A stretch of DNA of 64,000 nt from CAYVQE01 sp964454005 (lineage in GTDB: Bacteria; Myxococcota; B64-G9), in the NCBI GenBank assembly GCA_964454005.1, contig CAYVQE010000012.1:17423-81422 (forward strand), in the 5' to 3' direction. Position 1 is the stretch's first letter. Each line of letters begins with the position of its first letter. This document shows, piece after piece, positions 24,476 to 33,286 of the stretch. Below the pieces are notes generated by a model. It was not told the DNA's origin. It ran no database searches and saw only the letters and a list, made by a program, of their open reading frames with translations. The position numbers were made by a program, and so were the translations under genes.

Positions 24476-26152
24476 GTGTCTGGGCTCCAGTCAATTCGGG
24501 CGCCGGCGCTGCTGTTGATCGCCGGCATGGTCGTCGCGGTTGGCCCCGGCCGGGCGGTCGCCGGTCCACCGTCCGATGTGACGCCTTTCATCACGTCGCC
24601 GCCGGCCAGGACGCCCGCCGAGCGCCAACCCGGCCGGGTCGAGACCGATCTGCGCCAGCTGACCGATGCCCGCGGCCTGGCGCTGTTGATGGGCGACCGG
24701 CGCGCGGCCCATCAGCTGGCGGGCCTGCTGCGGCCCTGGCGCGAGAACTACGCCGAGCTGCTGCGGGCGGACCCGGAACTCCGGCGCATCGATGCCCGGA
24801 TGCGCTCGATCTTCGCCGCCAACCTCGCCGGGCGCAGCGCGCCGGCCGATCAGCTGCAGGCCGAGGTGCTGGCCATCCCCGAGCGACGGCTGGAACGCAC
24901 CTTGCGGCTGTGGCTGAAGGGGCTGCTGCTGCGCAACGACATCGGATTCACCGGCGATATCGCGCGCCGCGACCGCGAGACCCTGGCCCGGGTCTGCAAG
25001 CAGGCGCGGGCTCTGGACGCCCGGCGCGATCTGCCGGCCTGGCGCTACCGGGTGCTGTTGTGGCGCTGGCGCGACGACCGCATCAAGGAGCTGTTCGAGC
25101 GCCGCGACGAGCGGATGGCCTTTCTGACCCCGATCCGACTGGACCCGGAAAGCCTCGATCCGGACGTCCTGGCCACCCTGCGGCGGCAGCTGGAACGGCT
25201 GCGCAACCTGCGGCTGCAGGTGGCCCGCGACCGCGAGCTGCCCTACGAACGCCACCGGACCCTGGCCGGGATGCTGCGCGGGCTGCGCTACATGGACACG
25301 ATCGAACGGGCCGCTCGGGCCACTGGCCTCGATGCCCGGTTGATGGCCGGGCTGTTCATCCAGGAGTCGGAGTTCATCCACCAGCGGGTCTCGGTCGCCG
25401 GCGCCTTTTCGGTCGCCCAGTTCCTCGATATCGCCATCCAGGACGTGTGGTTGTTCCGCAAACGCATCCCGGGGGCCGACGTGCTGCTGCGCGGGGTCGA
25501 GTCATGGGAGGAGCTGAAGCAGCGGATGATCGCCGATCCCCGCACCGCCATCGAGGTCTCGTGTCTCTACTTCCGGCGGGTGCGCGATCTGGTGTCCGCC
25601 AACCTCGGCCGGCGGGCAGATGCGGATCTGCTCGATCTGCTCGCGCTGGAGATGTTCACCGCCGAGACCCGCCTGTTGCGCCGCAGCGAGATCGAGGTGC
25701 GCCAGCGCCTGGACGACTTCTGGCCGGTCCGCATGGCCTTGCCCGGGCTGCCGGTCCCGCTGGTCGGGGCCTTCTTCCCGGCGCCCGAGGCTTTCCTGCA
25801 GCAGTGGCTGGAGCGGACGGCCCGCGAGCTGGTGCGCGTCCAGCTGACCGAGCGGGTTTTCCGGCACCGGCTCGACCGCTTGCTGGTCGCTCTGGGGCTG
25901 GCCGCCTACAACGCCGGCACCGGCAACCTGATGCGCACCGCGCGGCGCAAGCACCCCTTCCAGGGCTTGAGCTTTCCGCTGCAGATCGACGAGACCCGCG
26001 GCTATGTCGACGGTATCCTGGATTCGTGGTCCATTCTGAACAGCATCGAGCGTCTGTCATCGGACGTCGAGCGCATGGACTACGGCAGCTTGATGCAGCT
26101 GGTCGAGCGGATCTGCGCCCGGGCCGATACCGGCTCAAAGGGTGACCAGTAG
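24476..26152 (+). CDS. Exported SLT-type lytic transglycosylase-like protein
   Basis: 558 aa. The hydrophobic N-terminus (APALLLIAGMVVAVGPGRAVA) is a signal peptide. The region ~275-480 looks like a transglycosylase domain: ATGLDARLMAGLFIQESEF supplies the catalytic Glu, SVAGAFSVAQF resembles the S-x-x-GAxGLMQ motif, and ALGLAAYNAGTGNL matches the A-Y-N-A-G motif of lytic transglycosylases. Helical regions lie before and after. It probably cleaves peptidoglycan in the periplasm. The GTG start was chosen for its signal peptide and promoter spacing; no Shine-Dalgarno sequence is visible. Its last 18 nt overlap the convergent EamA gene. Confidence 0.72.
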   Translation: MSGLQSIRAPALLLIAGMVVAVGPGRAVAGPPSDVTPFITSPPARTPAERQPGRVETDLRQLTDARGLALLMGDRRAAHQLAGLLRPWRENYAELLRADPELRRIDARMRSIFAANLAGRSAPADQLQAEVLAIPERRLERTLRLWLKGLLLRNDIGFTGDIARRDRETLARVCKQARALDARRDLPAWRYRVLLWRWRDDRIKELFERRDERMAFLTPIRLDPESLDPDVLATLRRQLERLRNLRLQVARDRELPYERHRTLAGMLRGLRYMDTIERAARATGLDARLMAGLFIQESEFIHQRVSVAGAFSVAQFLDIAIQDVWLFRKRIPGADVLLRGVESWEELKQRMIADPRTAIEVSCLYFRRVRDLVSANLGRRADADLLDLLALEMFTAETRLLRRSEIEVRQRLDDFWPVRMALPGLPVPLVGAFFPAPEAFLQQWLERTARELVRVQLTERVFRHRLDRLLVALGLAAYNAGTGNLMRTARRKHPFQGLSFPLQIDETRGYVDGILDSWSILNSIERLSSDVERMDYGSLMQLVERICARADTGSKGDQ

Positions 26153-27037
26153 CCCGGCGCCGAAGCCCAGCCCGATGGCCACCACCTTGCGCCAGGTCAG
26201 CGGCTCGCGCAGGAACAAAGTGGCGAAGATCAGCATGAAGATGACCGACAGCTGATTCAGCACGCTGGCGATGGTGGTGTAGGTGTACTTCATGCCCATG
26301 ATCCAGAACAGCAGCGCCAGGTAGGTGCCGATCACCGCCGCCGGCATGGTCACCCGCCACTGGCGGCTGGGCGTAAAGGCGCGGATGACCGCAGCCCGGT
26401 GGGCGGGCAGCATGCCGTGCACGACCAGCAGGGCCCAGCCACCCAACAGGCGCACGGTGGTGGCCCACCACACATCGCTGGTGTCGAGCACCGGCTTGGC
26501 CAACACGATGCCAGCCGCCATCAGCAGCTGGCTGGCCGCGCCCAGCAGCACGCCGAAGCGGATCGAGCGCAGCTCGGCCGGATCGTCGACCCGCTGGGGG
26601 TTCCAGGTGCCGATCAGGATGGCGGCCGCCATGAGGCCGATGGCGATGAACAGCCAGGCGTCCAAGGGCTCGTTTAGGTAGACGATCGAGCACAGGATGA
26701 CGAACGGGCTGTACAGGCAGTCGACGATGGCGTTGCGTCCGGCGCCGATCCGGTTCAGCCCGGCGAACAGCAGGCTGTCGGCGATGCCGATGCCCACTGC
26801 ACCCGAGATCAGCAGCACCACCCAATCCGAAGTGCTGACCGTGTCGGGAAACAGCGGCAGGCCCAGAACGGCCATGCTGGCCAGGAACATGACCAGACCC
26901 ACGCTGCCCTTGAACAGATTGAGGGTCACCGGCGGCACGTGCTCGCCGCTTTTTTTGAACAGGATGACCGCGATCGCCCATAGCAGGCCGCAGAAGGCCG
27001 CCGAGAACTCTCCGGACTGGAGCCAGCTCAGATCCAT
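26135..27037 (-). CDS. EamA/DMT-family membrane transporter
   Basis: 300 aa with about ten predicted membrane spans in two homologous halves, as expected of drug/metabolite transporters of the EamA family. The second half ends with SVIFMLIFATLFLREPLTW, the familiar C-terminal EamA pattern (LFLxEPLTxxxxxG). The first half has the matching segment IVYLNEPLDAWLFIAIGLMA. The substrate cannot be told from sequence. It converges with the SLT gene with an 18-nt overlap of the 3' ends. Confidence 0.85.
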   Translation of the reverse strand: MDLSWLQSGEFSAAFCGLLWAIAVILFKKSGEHVPPVTLNLFKGSVGLVMFLASMAVLGLPLFPDTVSTSDWVVLLISGAVGIGIADSLLFAGLNRIGAGRNAIVDCLYSPFVILCSIVYLNEPLDAWLFIAIGLMAAAILIGTWNPQRVDDPAELRSIRFGVLLGAASQLLMAAGIVLAKPVLDTSDVWWATTVRLLGGWALLVVHGMLPAHRAAVIRAFTPSRQWRVTMPAAVIGTYLALLFWIMGMKYTYTTIASVLNQLSVIFMLIFATLFLREPLTWRKVVAIGLGFGAGLLVTL

Positions 27038-27108
27038 GCCGACGGGCAGTCAACACCCGGGTGGGGCCGGGATGCAAGCAATAGATGACACGATTGGCTT
27101 TGCGTGCG

Positions 27109-27137
27109 TTGACAGGCGGCCGCGGCGCTCCTATGAT
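27109..27137 (+). promoter_or_regulatory. Strong promoter of the topoisomerase VI operon
   Basis: Perfect TTGACA (27109-27114), ideal 17-nt spacer and TATGAT (27132-27137). It is among the best sigma-70-like promoters in the window, followed by GGGAG and the ATG at 27176, implying substantial vegetative expression. Confidence 0.75.
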
Positions 27138-27175
27138 TCCGGCCGGCCGGCGTTCGGGCCGGCGCGGGAGCGAAG

Positions 27176-28984
27176 ATGGCAGCTCGGAAGAAGAGCACGA
27201 AAAAATCCGCGAAGAAGTCGAGCAAAAAGACGGCGAAGCAGACCACCAATGCCGGCGGCGAACGATCGTCCGGCTCCGGCCGCAGCAAATCGAGCCGGGG
27301 TGCGAAGCGCGGCGCCGGCCGGGAGCAGGCCGACCAGCTCGGTCTGACCTTCGAGCGGTCCGCGGCGGCGGAGAAATCTCCGGCCAAGCCCAAGGCCAAA
27401 CCGGCCGCAGCGGGCAAGCGCCGCCGGCGCAAGGGCAAGGGCTCGGTCGCCGATCGGATGGCGGCCAGCCAGCGCGAGATCTCCGTCTCGGAGTTCTTCA
27501 CCAAGAATCGCCATCTGCTCGGCTTCGACAACCCCACCAAGGCCCTGCTGACCACGGTCAAGGAGGCGGTCGACAACTCGCTGGATGCCTGCGAGGAGGC
27601 CAAGATCCTGCCCGAACTCGAGATCTGGCTCGAGGAGCTGGCCGAGAATCGTTTCCAAGTGCGGGTGACCGACAACGGACCGGGCATCGTCCGCGCCCAG
27701 ATACCCAAAATCTTCGGCAAGCTGCTCTACGGCTCGAAGTTCCACCGGCTCAAGCAATCGCGCGGCCAGCAGGGCATCGGCATCTCGGCCGCCGGTATGT
27801 ACGGCCAGCTGACCACCGGCAAGCCGACCGTCATCGTGTCGCGCACCTCGGAGCGCCGCCCGGCCCACCGCTTCGAGGTCAAGATCGACACCCGCAAGAA
27901 CAAGCCCGAGGCCAGCGACGCCGAAGTGGACTGGGATCGGCCCCACGGCACCGAGGTGGTGCTGGAGATCGAGGCATCCTACCGCGGGGGCAAGCGTTCG
28001 GTCGATCAGTACATCGAGCAGACCGCCATCGCCAACCCGCACGCAAGCTTCGACTACCGCACCCCGAAGGGTGAGCAGCAACGGTACGAACGGCTGACCG
28101 ACGTACTGCCGCGCGAGCCGGCCGAGATCAAGCCCCACCCGCACGGCGTGGAGCTGGGCGCGCTGATGACCATGTTGCGCGAGACCCGCGGGCGCAACCT
28201 GCGCGGGGCGCTGATGCGCGACTTCTCGCGGGTCAGCGAGCGGGTGGCCGAGTCCATCTGCGAGGCGGCCGGGCTGCCGCCGACCGCCCGGCCCAAGCGC
28301 CTGCGGGTGGATCAGATCGAGGTGCTGCACCGGGCCATGTCCGAGGTCAAGGTGATGAATCCGCCGGCTTCGTGCGTGGTGCCCATCGGCGAGGAGCTGA
28401 TCCGCAAGGGGTTGGAGCACGGGGTGGAGGCGGACTTCTTTACCTCGATCACCCGGGCGCCGTCGGTCTATCGCGGCAACCCCTTCCAGGTCGAAGCGGG
28501 CCTGGCCTGGGGTGGTGGGCTGCCGAGCGACGAGCTGTGCCGGCTGTATCGTTTTGCCAACCGGGTGCCGCTGCAGTACCAGCAGTCCGACTGCGCGATC
28601 ACCAAGGCGGTCATCGACACCGATTGGCGCAACTACCGCGTCTCGCAATCGCGCGGCGCCCTGCCGGCCGGGCCGATGGTCATCCTGGTGCACGTGGCCT
28701 CGGTCTGGGTGCCGTTCACCTCCGAGTCCAAGGAGGCGGTGGCGCGCTACCCCGAGATGCTGCGCGAAATCCGGCTGGCCGTGCAGACCTGCGGCCGCAG
28801 GCTGGCGCGCTTCCTGTCGGCCCGCCGCCGCGAGGCCGAGGAGGGCCGCAAGCGCGACTACATCGAGACCTACATCCCCCACATCGGCCTGGCGCTGCGC
28901 GAAATCCTGGATCTGCCCGGGAAACGCGAGGAGCGGCTGGTCGAAATCCTCAAGGACACCCTGCGCCGCAGCCGCAAGCTCTAG
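27176..28984 (+). CDS. top6B: DNA topoisomerase VI subunit B
   Basis: 602 aa ATPase subunit of a type IIB topoisomerase. The GHKL Bergerat fold is clear: N-box KEAVDNSLDA (129-138), G1 box DNGPGI (166-171) and G2 loop GQQGIGISAAGM (197-208). The H2tH and transducer domains follow, with the switch-lysine region in the stretch after YQQSDCAITKAV. The first ~90 residues are an unusual Lys/Ala/Ser/Pro-rich basic tail resembling histone H1-type tails, before the conserved core at about 103 (SVSEFF). The A subunit follows 24 nt downstream. Topo VI is general in archaea and plants but sporadic in bacteria, so the pair may reflect ancient transfer. Confidence 0.93.
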   Translation: MAARKKSTKKSAKKSSKKTAKQTTNAGGERSSGSGRSKSSRGAKRGAGREQADQLGLTFERSAAAEKSPAKPKAKPAAAGKRRRRKGKGSVADRMAASQREISVSEFFTKNRHLLGFDNPTKALLTTVKEAVDNSLDACEEAKILPELEIWLEELAENRFQVRVTDNGPGIVRAQIPKIFGKLLYGSKFHRLKQSRGQQGIGISAAGMYGQLTTGKPTVIVSRTSERRPAHRFEVKIDTRKNKPEASDAEVDWDRPHGTEVVLEIEASYRGGKRSVDQYIEQTAIANPHASFDYRTPKGEQQRYERLTDVLPREPAEIKPHPHGVELGALMTMLRETRGRNLRGALMRDFSRVSERVAESICEAAGLPPTARPKRLRVDQIEVLHRAMSEVKVMNPPASCVVPIGEELIRKGLEHGVEADFFTSITRAPSVYRGNPFQVEAGLAWGGGLPSDELCRLYRFANRVPLQYQQSDCAITKAVIDTDWRNYRVSQSRGALPAGPMVILVHVASVWVPFTSESKEAVARYPEMLREIRLAVQTCGRRLARFLSARRREAEEGRKRDYIETYIPHIGLALREILDLPGKREERLVEILKDTLRRSRKL

Positions 28985-29008
28985 TAGCGGCAGCGGCGGG
29001 AGAACGCG

Positions 29009-30121
29009 ATGGCCCCCGGCAAGAAAACCAAGAAGGCGGCGTCGGGTCTGGTGCGACAAATCCGCGACGAAGCGGCCAAGGTGGAGAAGAAAGCCATGGC
29101 CGGCAAAAAGCCGAGCCTGCGCTTTCCGATCCGCTCGCTGTCGAACGTGCGCTACCGGCCCAAGGTGGGTTACCTGGAGCTGAAGGGCCGTAGCAAGGAG
29201 CGCACCCTGACCGTGGGCACGGTCAAGACCTTCGCCCAGACGCTACGCATGATGGCCCTGTCGAAGGACTTGGTGCAGGACGACGACATCGCCACCAAGC
29301 GCGAGGCGTACTACGTCAGCAAGAACTGGGAGCAGGCCCGCTTTCGCGAGCAGGCCGAGAGCGACACCGTGATCGACGATGTCGAGGCCCTGTTCGCGGT
29401 CAACCGCGAGCAGCTGGGCTTCATCCCGGAAGAGAAGGGCGGCGATGTGGCCGGCAAGTTGGTGGTCGTCGATGCCGACCGCGACACCGGCAAAACCCTG
29501 CGCATCGATTGCACCAAGTTCGGCTCCGGGGCCTACTCCATTCCCATCAGCGTCGAGCAGCTCGGCTTCGAGACCAAGGCCGAGTTCATCCTGGTCATCG
29601 AGACGGCCGGCATGTTCCAGCGGCTGGTCAAGCACAACTACTGGAAGAAGGCCAACTGCATCCTGGTCTCGATGGGGGGCGTGCCCACCCGGGCCTGCCG
29701 GCGATTCATCCGGCGGCTGAGCGAGGAACGCGATCTGCCGGTCTACGTGTTCGTCGACTGCGACCCGTACGGCATCGCCAACATCTACCGCACCCTCAAG
29801 GTGGGCTCGGGCAATGCGGCCCACATCAACGAGTTCTTCTGCGTGCCCAAGGCGCGTTTCTTGGGCATCACCCCGGACGACATCGAGCGCTACGAGCTGC
29901 CGACCCATCCGCTCAAGGAGGTCGACATCAAACGCGCCAAGGACGCCCTGGCCAACGACCCCTTCGTGCTGCACCACAAGCGCTGGCAGCGGGCCTTCCA
30001 GAAGCTGGTCGGCATGGGGGTGCGCGCCGAGCAGCAGGCGCTGGCCAAGTGGGGCCTGAACTACGTGATCGATACCTACCTGCCCGAGAAGCTGGCTCAG
30101 CCGAGCAAGTTTTTACCCTGA
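29009..30121 (+). CDS. top6A: DNA topoisomerase VI subunit A (Spo11-like)
   Basis: 370 aa DNA-cleaving subunit. The winged-helix CAP region carries the catalytic tyrosine in TKREAYYVSKN (Y101 or Y102). The TOPRIM domain has E198 (VIETAGMFQRL) and D250/D252 (FVDCDPYGIANIY), all needed for metal-dependent cleavage. The N-terminus again has a short basic tail (KKTKKA). GGGAG precedes the ATG. With subunit B it should form an A2B2 enzyme that relaxes and decatenates DNA. All key residues are intact, so activity is expected. Confidence 0.94.
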   Translation: MAPGKKTKKAASGLVRQIRDEAAKVEKKAMAGKKPSLRFPIRSLSNVRYRPKVGYLELKGRSKERTLTVGTVKTFAQTLRMMALSKDLVQDDDIATKREAYYVSKNWEQARFREQAESDTVIDDVEALFAVNREQLGFIPEEKGGDVAGKLVVVDADRDTGKTLRIDCTKFGSGAYSIPISVEQLGFETKAEFILVIETAGMFQRLVKHNYWKKANCILVSMGGVPTRACRRFIRRLSEERDLPVYVFVDCDPYGIANIYRTLKVGSGNAAHINEFFCVPKARFLGITPDDIERYELPTHPLKEVDIKRAKDALANDPFVLHHKRWQRAFQKLVGMGVRAEQQALAKWGLNYVIDTYLPEKLAQPSKFLP

Positions 30122-30148
30122 TGGCCGGCCGCGGCTGGGGACGGGTCG

Positions 30149-30859
30149 CTAGTCGCCGTCGTCGCCCAGCAGGCGCATCACGTCGTTCGAATCGGGCGGC
30201 TCGTCGCCCAGGGCCCGGGCTGCGTGCTCGGCCTCGCTGAACTCCGCGAGCGCTTCGCTGGTGCCGGCGTGCTCGAGCAGCGCTGGCAGCAACCGGCCGG
30301 GCAGGGTGAGGTCGATGCCCGGGATGCGCAGCAGCGTCAACAACATCTGGGCGTCGGCGATGCTGGCGGCGATCACCCGGGTGGTCTGGCCGTGGTGGGC
30401 CAGGACGCGGGCGCAATCGGCCACCACCCCGGGGCCATCCTCGCCGCTGCAGGCCAGGCGGCCTGCGTAGACCGCCGCTGCCCGGGCGCCGGCCGCGCTG
30501 GCCGCCACCGCTTGCAACGGCGAGAAGACCGCGGTGACGCATACCGGCAGGCGGTGGGCGCGCAGCCGCTGGCAGAGCACCAGACCCTCCTGCGAGATGG
30601 GCACCTTGATCACGCAGCGTCCCGGCGCCACCTCCTGCAGCGTCAGGGCCTGCTCCTCCATGGCGTCGGCCGGGCCGTGGTCGACCTGTACGTAGAGGCT
30701 GCCCTGGCCGATGTGGGCGATGGCGCCGAGGTGATCGAGCTGATCGCGGCGGGCCACGCCGGCCAGCAGCTTGGGGTTGGTGGTCACCCCCGAGAAGATG
30801 CCCAACTCCATGGCGGCGGCGATCTCGTCCAGGTCGACCGAATCCAGCAGCAATGCCAC
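30149..30859 (-). CDS. Transaldolase / fructose-6-phosphate aldolase-like protein
   Basis: 236 aa class I aldolase of the small transaldolase (TalC/FSA) group, acting on sugar phosphates in the cytoplasm. Recognisable elements are SGVTTNPKLL (about 23-32), the Schiff-base lysine K85 in CVIKVPISQEGL, and VTAVFSPLQA. The GTG at 30859 is chosen because GGAGG lies 7 nt upstream and the protein then begins exactly at the conserved LLLDSVDLDEI; the open frame above it is only the antisense of the Fe-S oxidoreductase gene. The C-terminal ~20 residues are acidic. It converges with top6A. Transaldolase versus fructose-6-phosphate aldolase activity cannot be separated here. Confidence 0.85.
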   Translation of the reverse strand: MALLLDSVDLDEIAAAMELGIFSGVTTNPKLLAGVARRDQLDHLGAIAHIGQGSLYVQVDHGPADAMEEQALTLQEVAPGRCVIKVPISQEGLVLCQRLRAHRLPVCVTAVFSPLQAVAASAAGARAAAVYAGRLACSGEDGPGVVADCARVLAHHGQTTRVIAASIADAQMLLTLLRIPGIDLTLPGRLLPALLEHAGTSEALAEFSEAEHAARALGDEPPDSNDVMRLLGDDGD

Positions 30860-31022
30860 GTCGCCACCTCCGGGGTTCGAGCGCCGACGGCTCGTGCCTT
30901 GCATAACACGCGCGAGCGGCGCAGGCCAAGTGGAGTCGCATCTGCCCATTTGCCGATGTGGTTGGCCGGCCAGGGGCCGGGCTGTGGTGCCCGTGGGGGG
31001 GCGGATCGCGTCCCGGGTCTTC

Positions 31023-31051
31023 TTGACAGGCCGGATCCGATTCGGTAAGCA
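31023..31051 (+). promoter_or_regulatory. Candidate promoter of the Fe-S oxidoreductase gene
   Basis: Perfect TTGACA (31023-31028), 17-nt spacer and TAAGCA (31046-31051), a moderate -10. GGGAGGA sits just before the ATG at 31085. Confidence 0.5.
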
Positions 31052-31084
31052 GGCCGGGCCGGAGAACTGCTCTGGGAGGACTCC

Positions 31085-33268
31085 ATGCTCAGCCAGATCG
31101 TCGCCGAGGCCGGAGCCAACCTGCCTTTCCGAGAGGTCTACTGGAACATCGTCCATCCGCACCTGAAGGTCTACCTGCCGCTGGCGGTGGCGCTGATCGC
31201 ATTCGGTTACGGCGTCTACCGGCGCTTCGCGATGTGGCGTCAGGGCAAGGCCGACCGCCGCACCGATCACCTGCTCGAGCGCGGGGTCAAGGCCGGCTGG
31301 ATCGCCGGCAGCCAGGCCTACGTGCTGCGGTCGTTCTGGCCCGGATTGCTGCACGCCATGCTGTTCTTCGGCTTCGTCGTCCTGTTCATCGGCACCCTGA
31401 TCGTCATGGTCGAAGCCGATCTGGGCATCCCGGTTTTGTCGACCCCATCCTATTTCTATTGGGCCTACACCGTCATCCTGAACGTCTTCGGCCTGATCGC
31501 CATTCTGGGCGTGGTCCTGCTGGCGCTGCGGCGCTATCTGGTGCGGCCGCCGCACCTCGACAACGAGTTCGACGATCACTTCACCCTGGCGCTGATCCTG
31601 GTCATCCTGTTGACCGGCCACCTGCTCCAGGCGCTGCGCCTGGCCGAAGTCCAGCCCTGGTGGGCTTCGTACTCCTTCGTCAGCTACGGGGTGGCCCAGC
31701 TGTTCTGGGATGCGCCCGACGAGACCTTGCGCGCCGCCCACGGCGTGGTCTGGTGGGTGCACTTCCTGCTGGTGCTGTTCTGGCTGGCCTACATCCCGTA
31801 CTCCAAGCTGTGGCACATCTTCGCCGGTTTCTTCGGTTTGTTGTTCCGCACCAGGCGCCACCGGGGAGCCATCGCCAAGGACGCGGCGGTGGCGGCCATG
31901 CTCAACGAGGAGGACATCGACGAGGACGTCTCGTTCGGTGTCAGCCGCATCGAGGAGCTGAGCTGGAAGAACCTGCTCGATGGAGATGCCTGTATCCGCT
32001 GCGGCCGCTGCCAAGAGAACTGTCCGGCAAAGCTGACCGGCAAACAGCTCAACCCCAAGCAGGTGGTCCAGGACGTCAAGGGCCAGATGGAGACCGTTTA
32101 TCGCCTGCGCGGCAAGAACGGCGGCGAGCAGGAGCAGAGCGACGGCCGGCCCGCGCTGCAACGCGAGGTGATCAAGCCCGAGGTGCTGTGGGCCTGTACC
32201 ACCTGCCGGGCCTGCGAGGTCAACTGCCCGATGGGCATCGAGCACCTCGACGTCATCGTGCCGATGCGCCAGTACCTGACCCAGATGGAGAGCGATTTCC
32301 CGCAGGAGGTGACCGCGGTCTTCAAGGGCATGGAGACCAACAACAACCCCTGGCAGATCGGTTCCAACAAACGCTTCGACTGGGCCGAGGGGCTGGATCT
32401 GAAGCCGCTGGCCGAGGAGCCGGAGCACGAGATCCTGTTCTACGTAGGCTGCGCAGGCTCGTTCGACGATCGGGCCATCAAGGTCACCCGAGCCTTCGTG
32501 CGCATCATGCGGGCGGCCGGGGTGCGCTTCGGTCTGCTGGGCAACGAGGAGGGCTGCTGCGGCGAGACCGCGCGCCGGCTGGGTAACGAGTATCTGGCCC
32601 AGGCGCTGATGATGCAGAACGTGGAGCTGATGAAGGGCTACGACGTCAAGCGGATCGTCACCTGTTGTCCGCACGGCTACAACACGTTGAAGAACGAGTA
32701 CCCGCAGTTCGGCGGCGGGTACGAGGTGCTGCATCACAGCGAGTTCATCGCCGAGCTGCTGCGCGACGGCCGGCTCGAGCTGCCGGGCGACGGCGCCGGC
32801 CAGGCTGCACAAGTCGTCTGGCACGACTCCTGCTATCTCGGCCGCTACAACGAGGTCTATGCCCCGCCGCGCGAGATCGTGCGCCGCGTGCCCGGCTTGC
32901 AACTCGTCGAGGCGCCGCGCCGGCGGCGCACCGGCTTTTGCTGCGGCGCCGGCGGGGGCCGGATGTGGATGGAGGAACACGAAGGCACGCGGGTCAACGT
33001 CGAGCGCACCGAGCAGCTGGTGGCCACCGGCGCCAAGACGCTTGTCTCGGCCTGCCCCTACTGCCTGACCATGCTGTCCGACGGCATCAAGACCAAGGAC
33101 CTGGACGAGAGCCACAAGGCGCTCGATCTGGCCGAAATCGTCGCCGCCCATCTGCCACCGGCCTCTCCGGCCGGCGGAAAGGCCTCCTCTGAGCAGCAGG
33201 CCGCGGCCGCAGCGGAAACCGCCGCGGATGGTAGGGACCCAGCCGCCGAGGAAAAGCCCGCGGACTGA
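31085..33268 (+). CDS. Membrane Fe-S oxidoreductase, ETF:quinone (EtfD/HdrD-like) type
   Basis: 727 aa. About five N-terminal membrane spans (residues ~30-250) resemble a nitrate-reductase-gamma/haem-b membrane domain. Two [4Fe-4S] motifs follow: CIRCGRCQENCP (~300) and CTTCRACEVNCPMG (~370). Two CCG domains lie at ~450-500 (NEEGCCGET) and ~580-640 (HDSCYLGRYNE, GFCCGAGGGRMWM). This layout is that of membrane Fe-S proteins that pass electrons from EtfAB or similar carriers to the quinone pool, often in fatty-acid oxidation. No etfAB genes lie beside it. The Ala/Glu-rich last 40 residues are probably disordered. A thiolase at 45.2 kb is compatible with beta-oxidation elsewhere in the cell. Confidence 0.85.
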   Translation: MLSQIVAEAGANLPFREVYWNIVHPHLKVYLPLAVALIAFGYGVYRRFAMWRQGKADRRTDHLLERGVKAGWIAGSQAYVLRSFWPGLLHAMLFFGFVVLFIGTLIVMVEADLGIPVLSTPSYFYWAYTVILNVFGLIAILGVVLLALRRYLVRPPHLDNEFDDHFTLALILVILLTGHLLQALRLAEVQPWWASYSFVSYGVAQLFWDAPDETLRAAHGVVWWVHFLLVLFWLAYIPYSKLWHIFAGFFGLLFRTRRHRGAIAKDAAVAAMLNEEDIDEDVSFGVSRIEELSWKNLLDGDACIRCGRCQENCPAKLTGKQLNPKQVVQDVKGQMETVYRLRGKNGGEQEQSDGRPALQREVIKPEVLWACTTCRACEVNCPMGIEHLDVIVPMRQYLTQMESDFPQEVTAVFKGMETNNNPWQIGSNKRFDWAEGLDLKPLAEEPEHEILFYVGCAGSFDDRAIKVTRAFVRIMRAAGVRFGLLGNEEGCCGETARRLGNEYLAQALMMQNVELMKGYDVKRIVTCCPHGYNTLKNEYPQFGGGYEVLHHSEFIAELLRDGRLELPGDGAGQAAQVVWHDSCYLGRYNEVYAPPREIVRRVPGLQLVEAPRRRRTGFCCGAGGGRMWMEEHEGTRVNVERTEQLVATGAKTLVSACPYCLTMLSDGIKTKDLDESHKALDLAEIVAAHLPPASPAGGKASSEQQAAAAAETAADGRDPAAEEKPAD

Positions 33269-33286
33269 GTGTGGCCCGGGGGCCGG

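Noticed and set aside
30860..33151. Minus-strand frame extending the transaldolase-like protein to about 1000 residues
   Set aside because: The extension is antisense to the Fe-S oxidoreductase gene and has no motif; a GTG with GGAGG 7 nt upstream starts the protein exactly at its conserved N-terminus.
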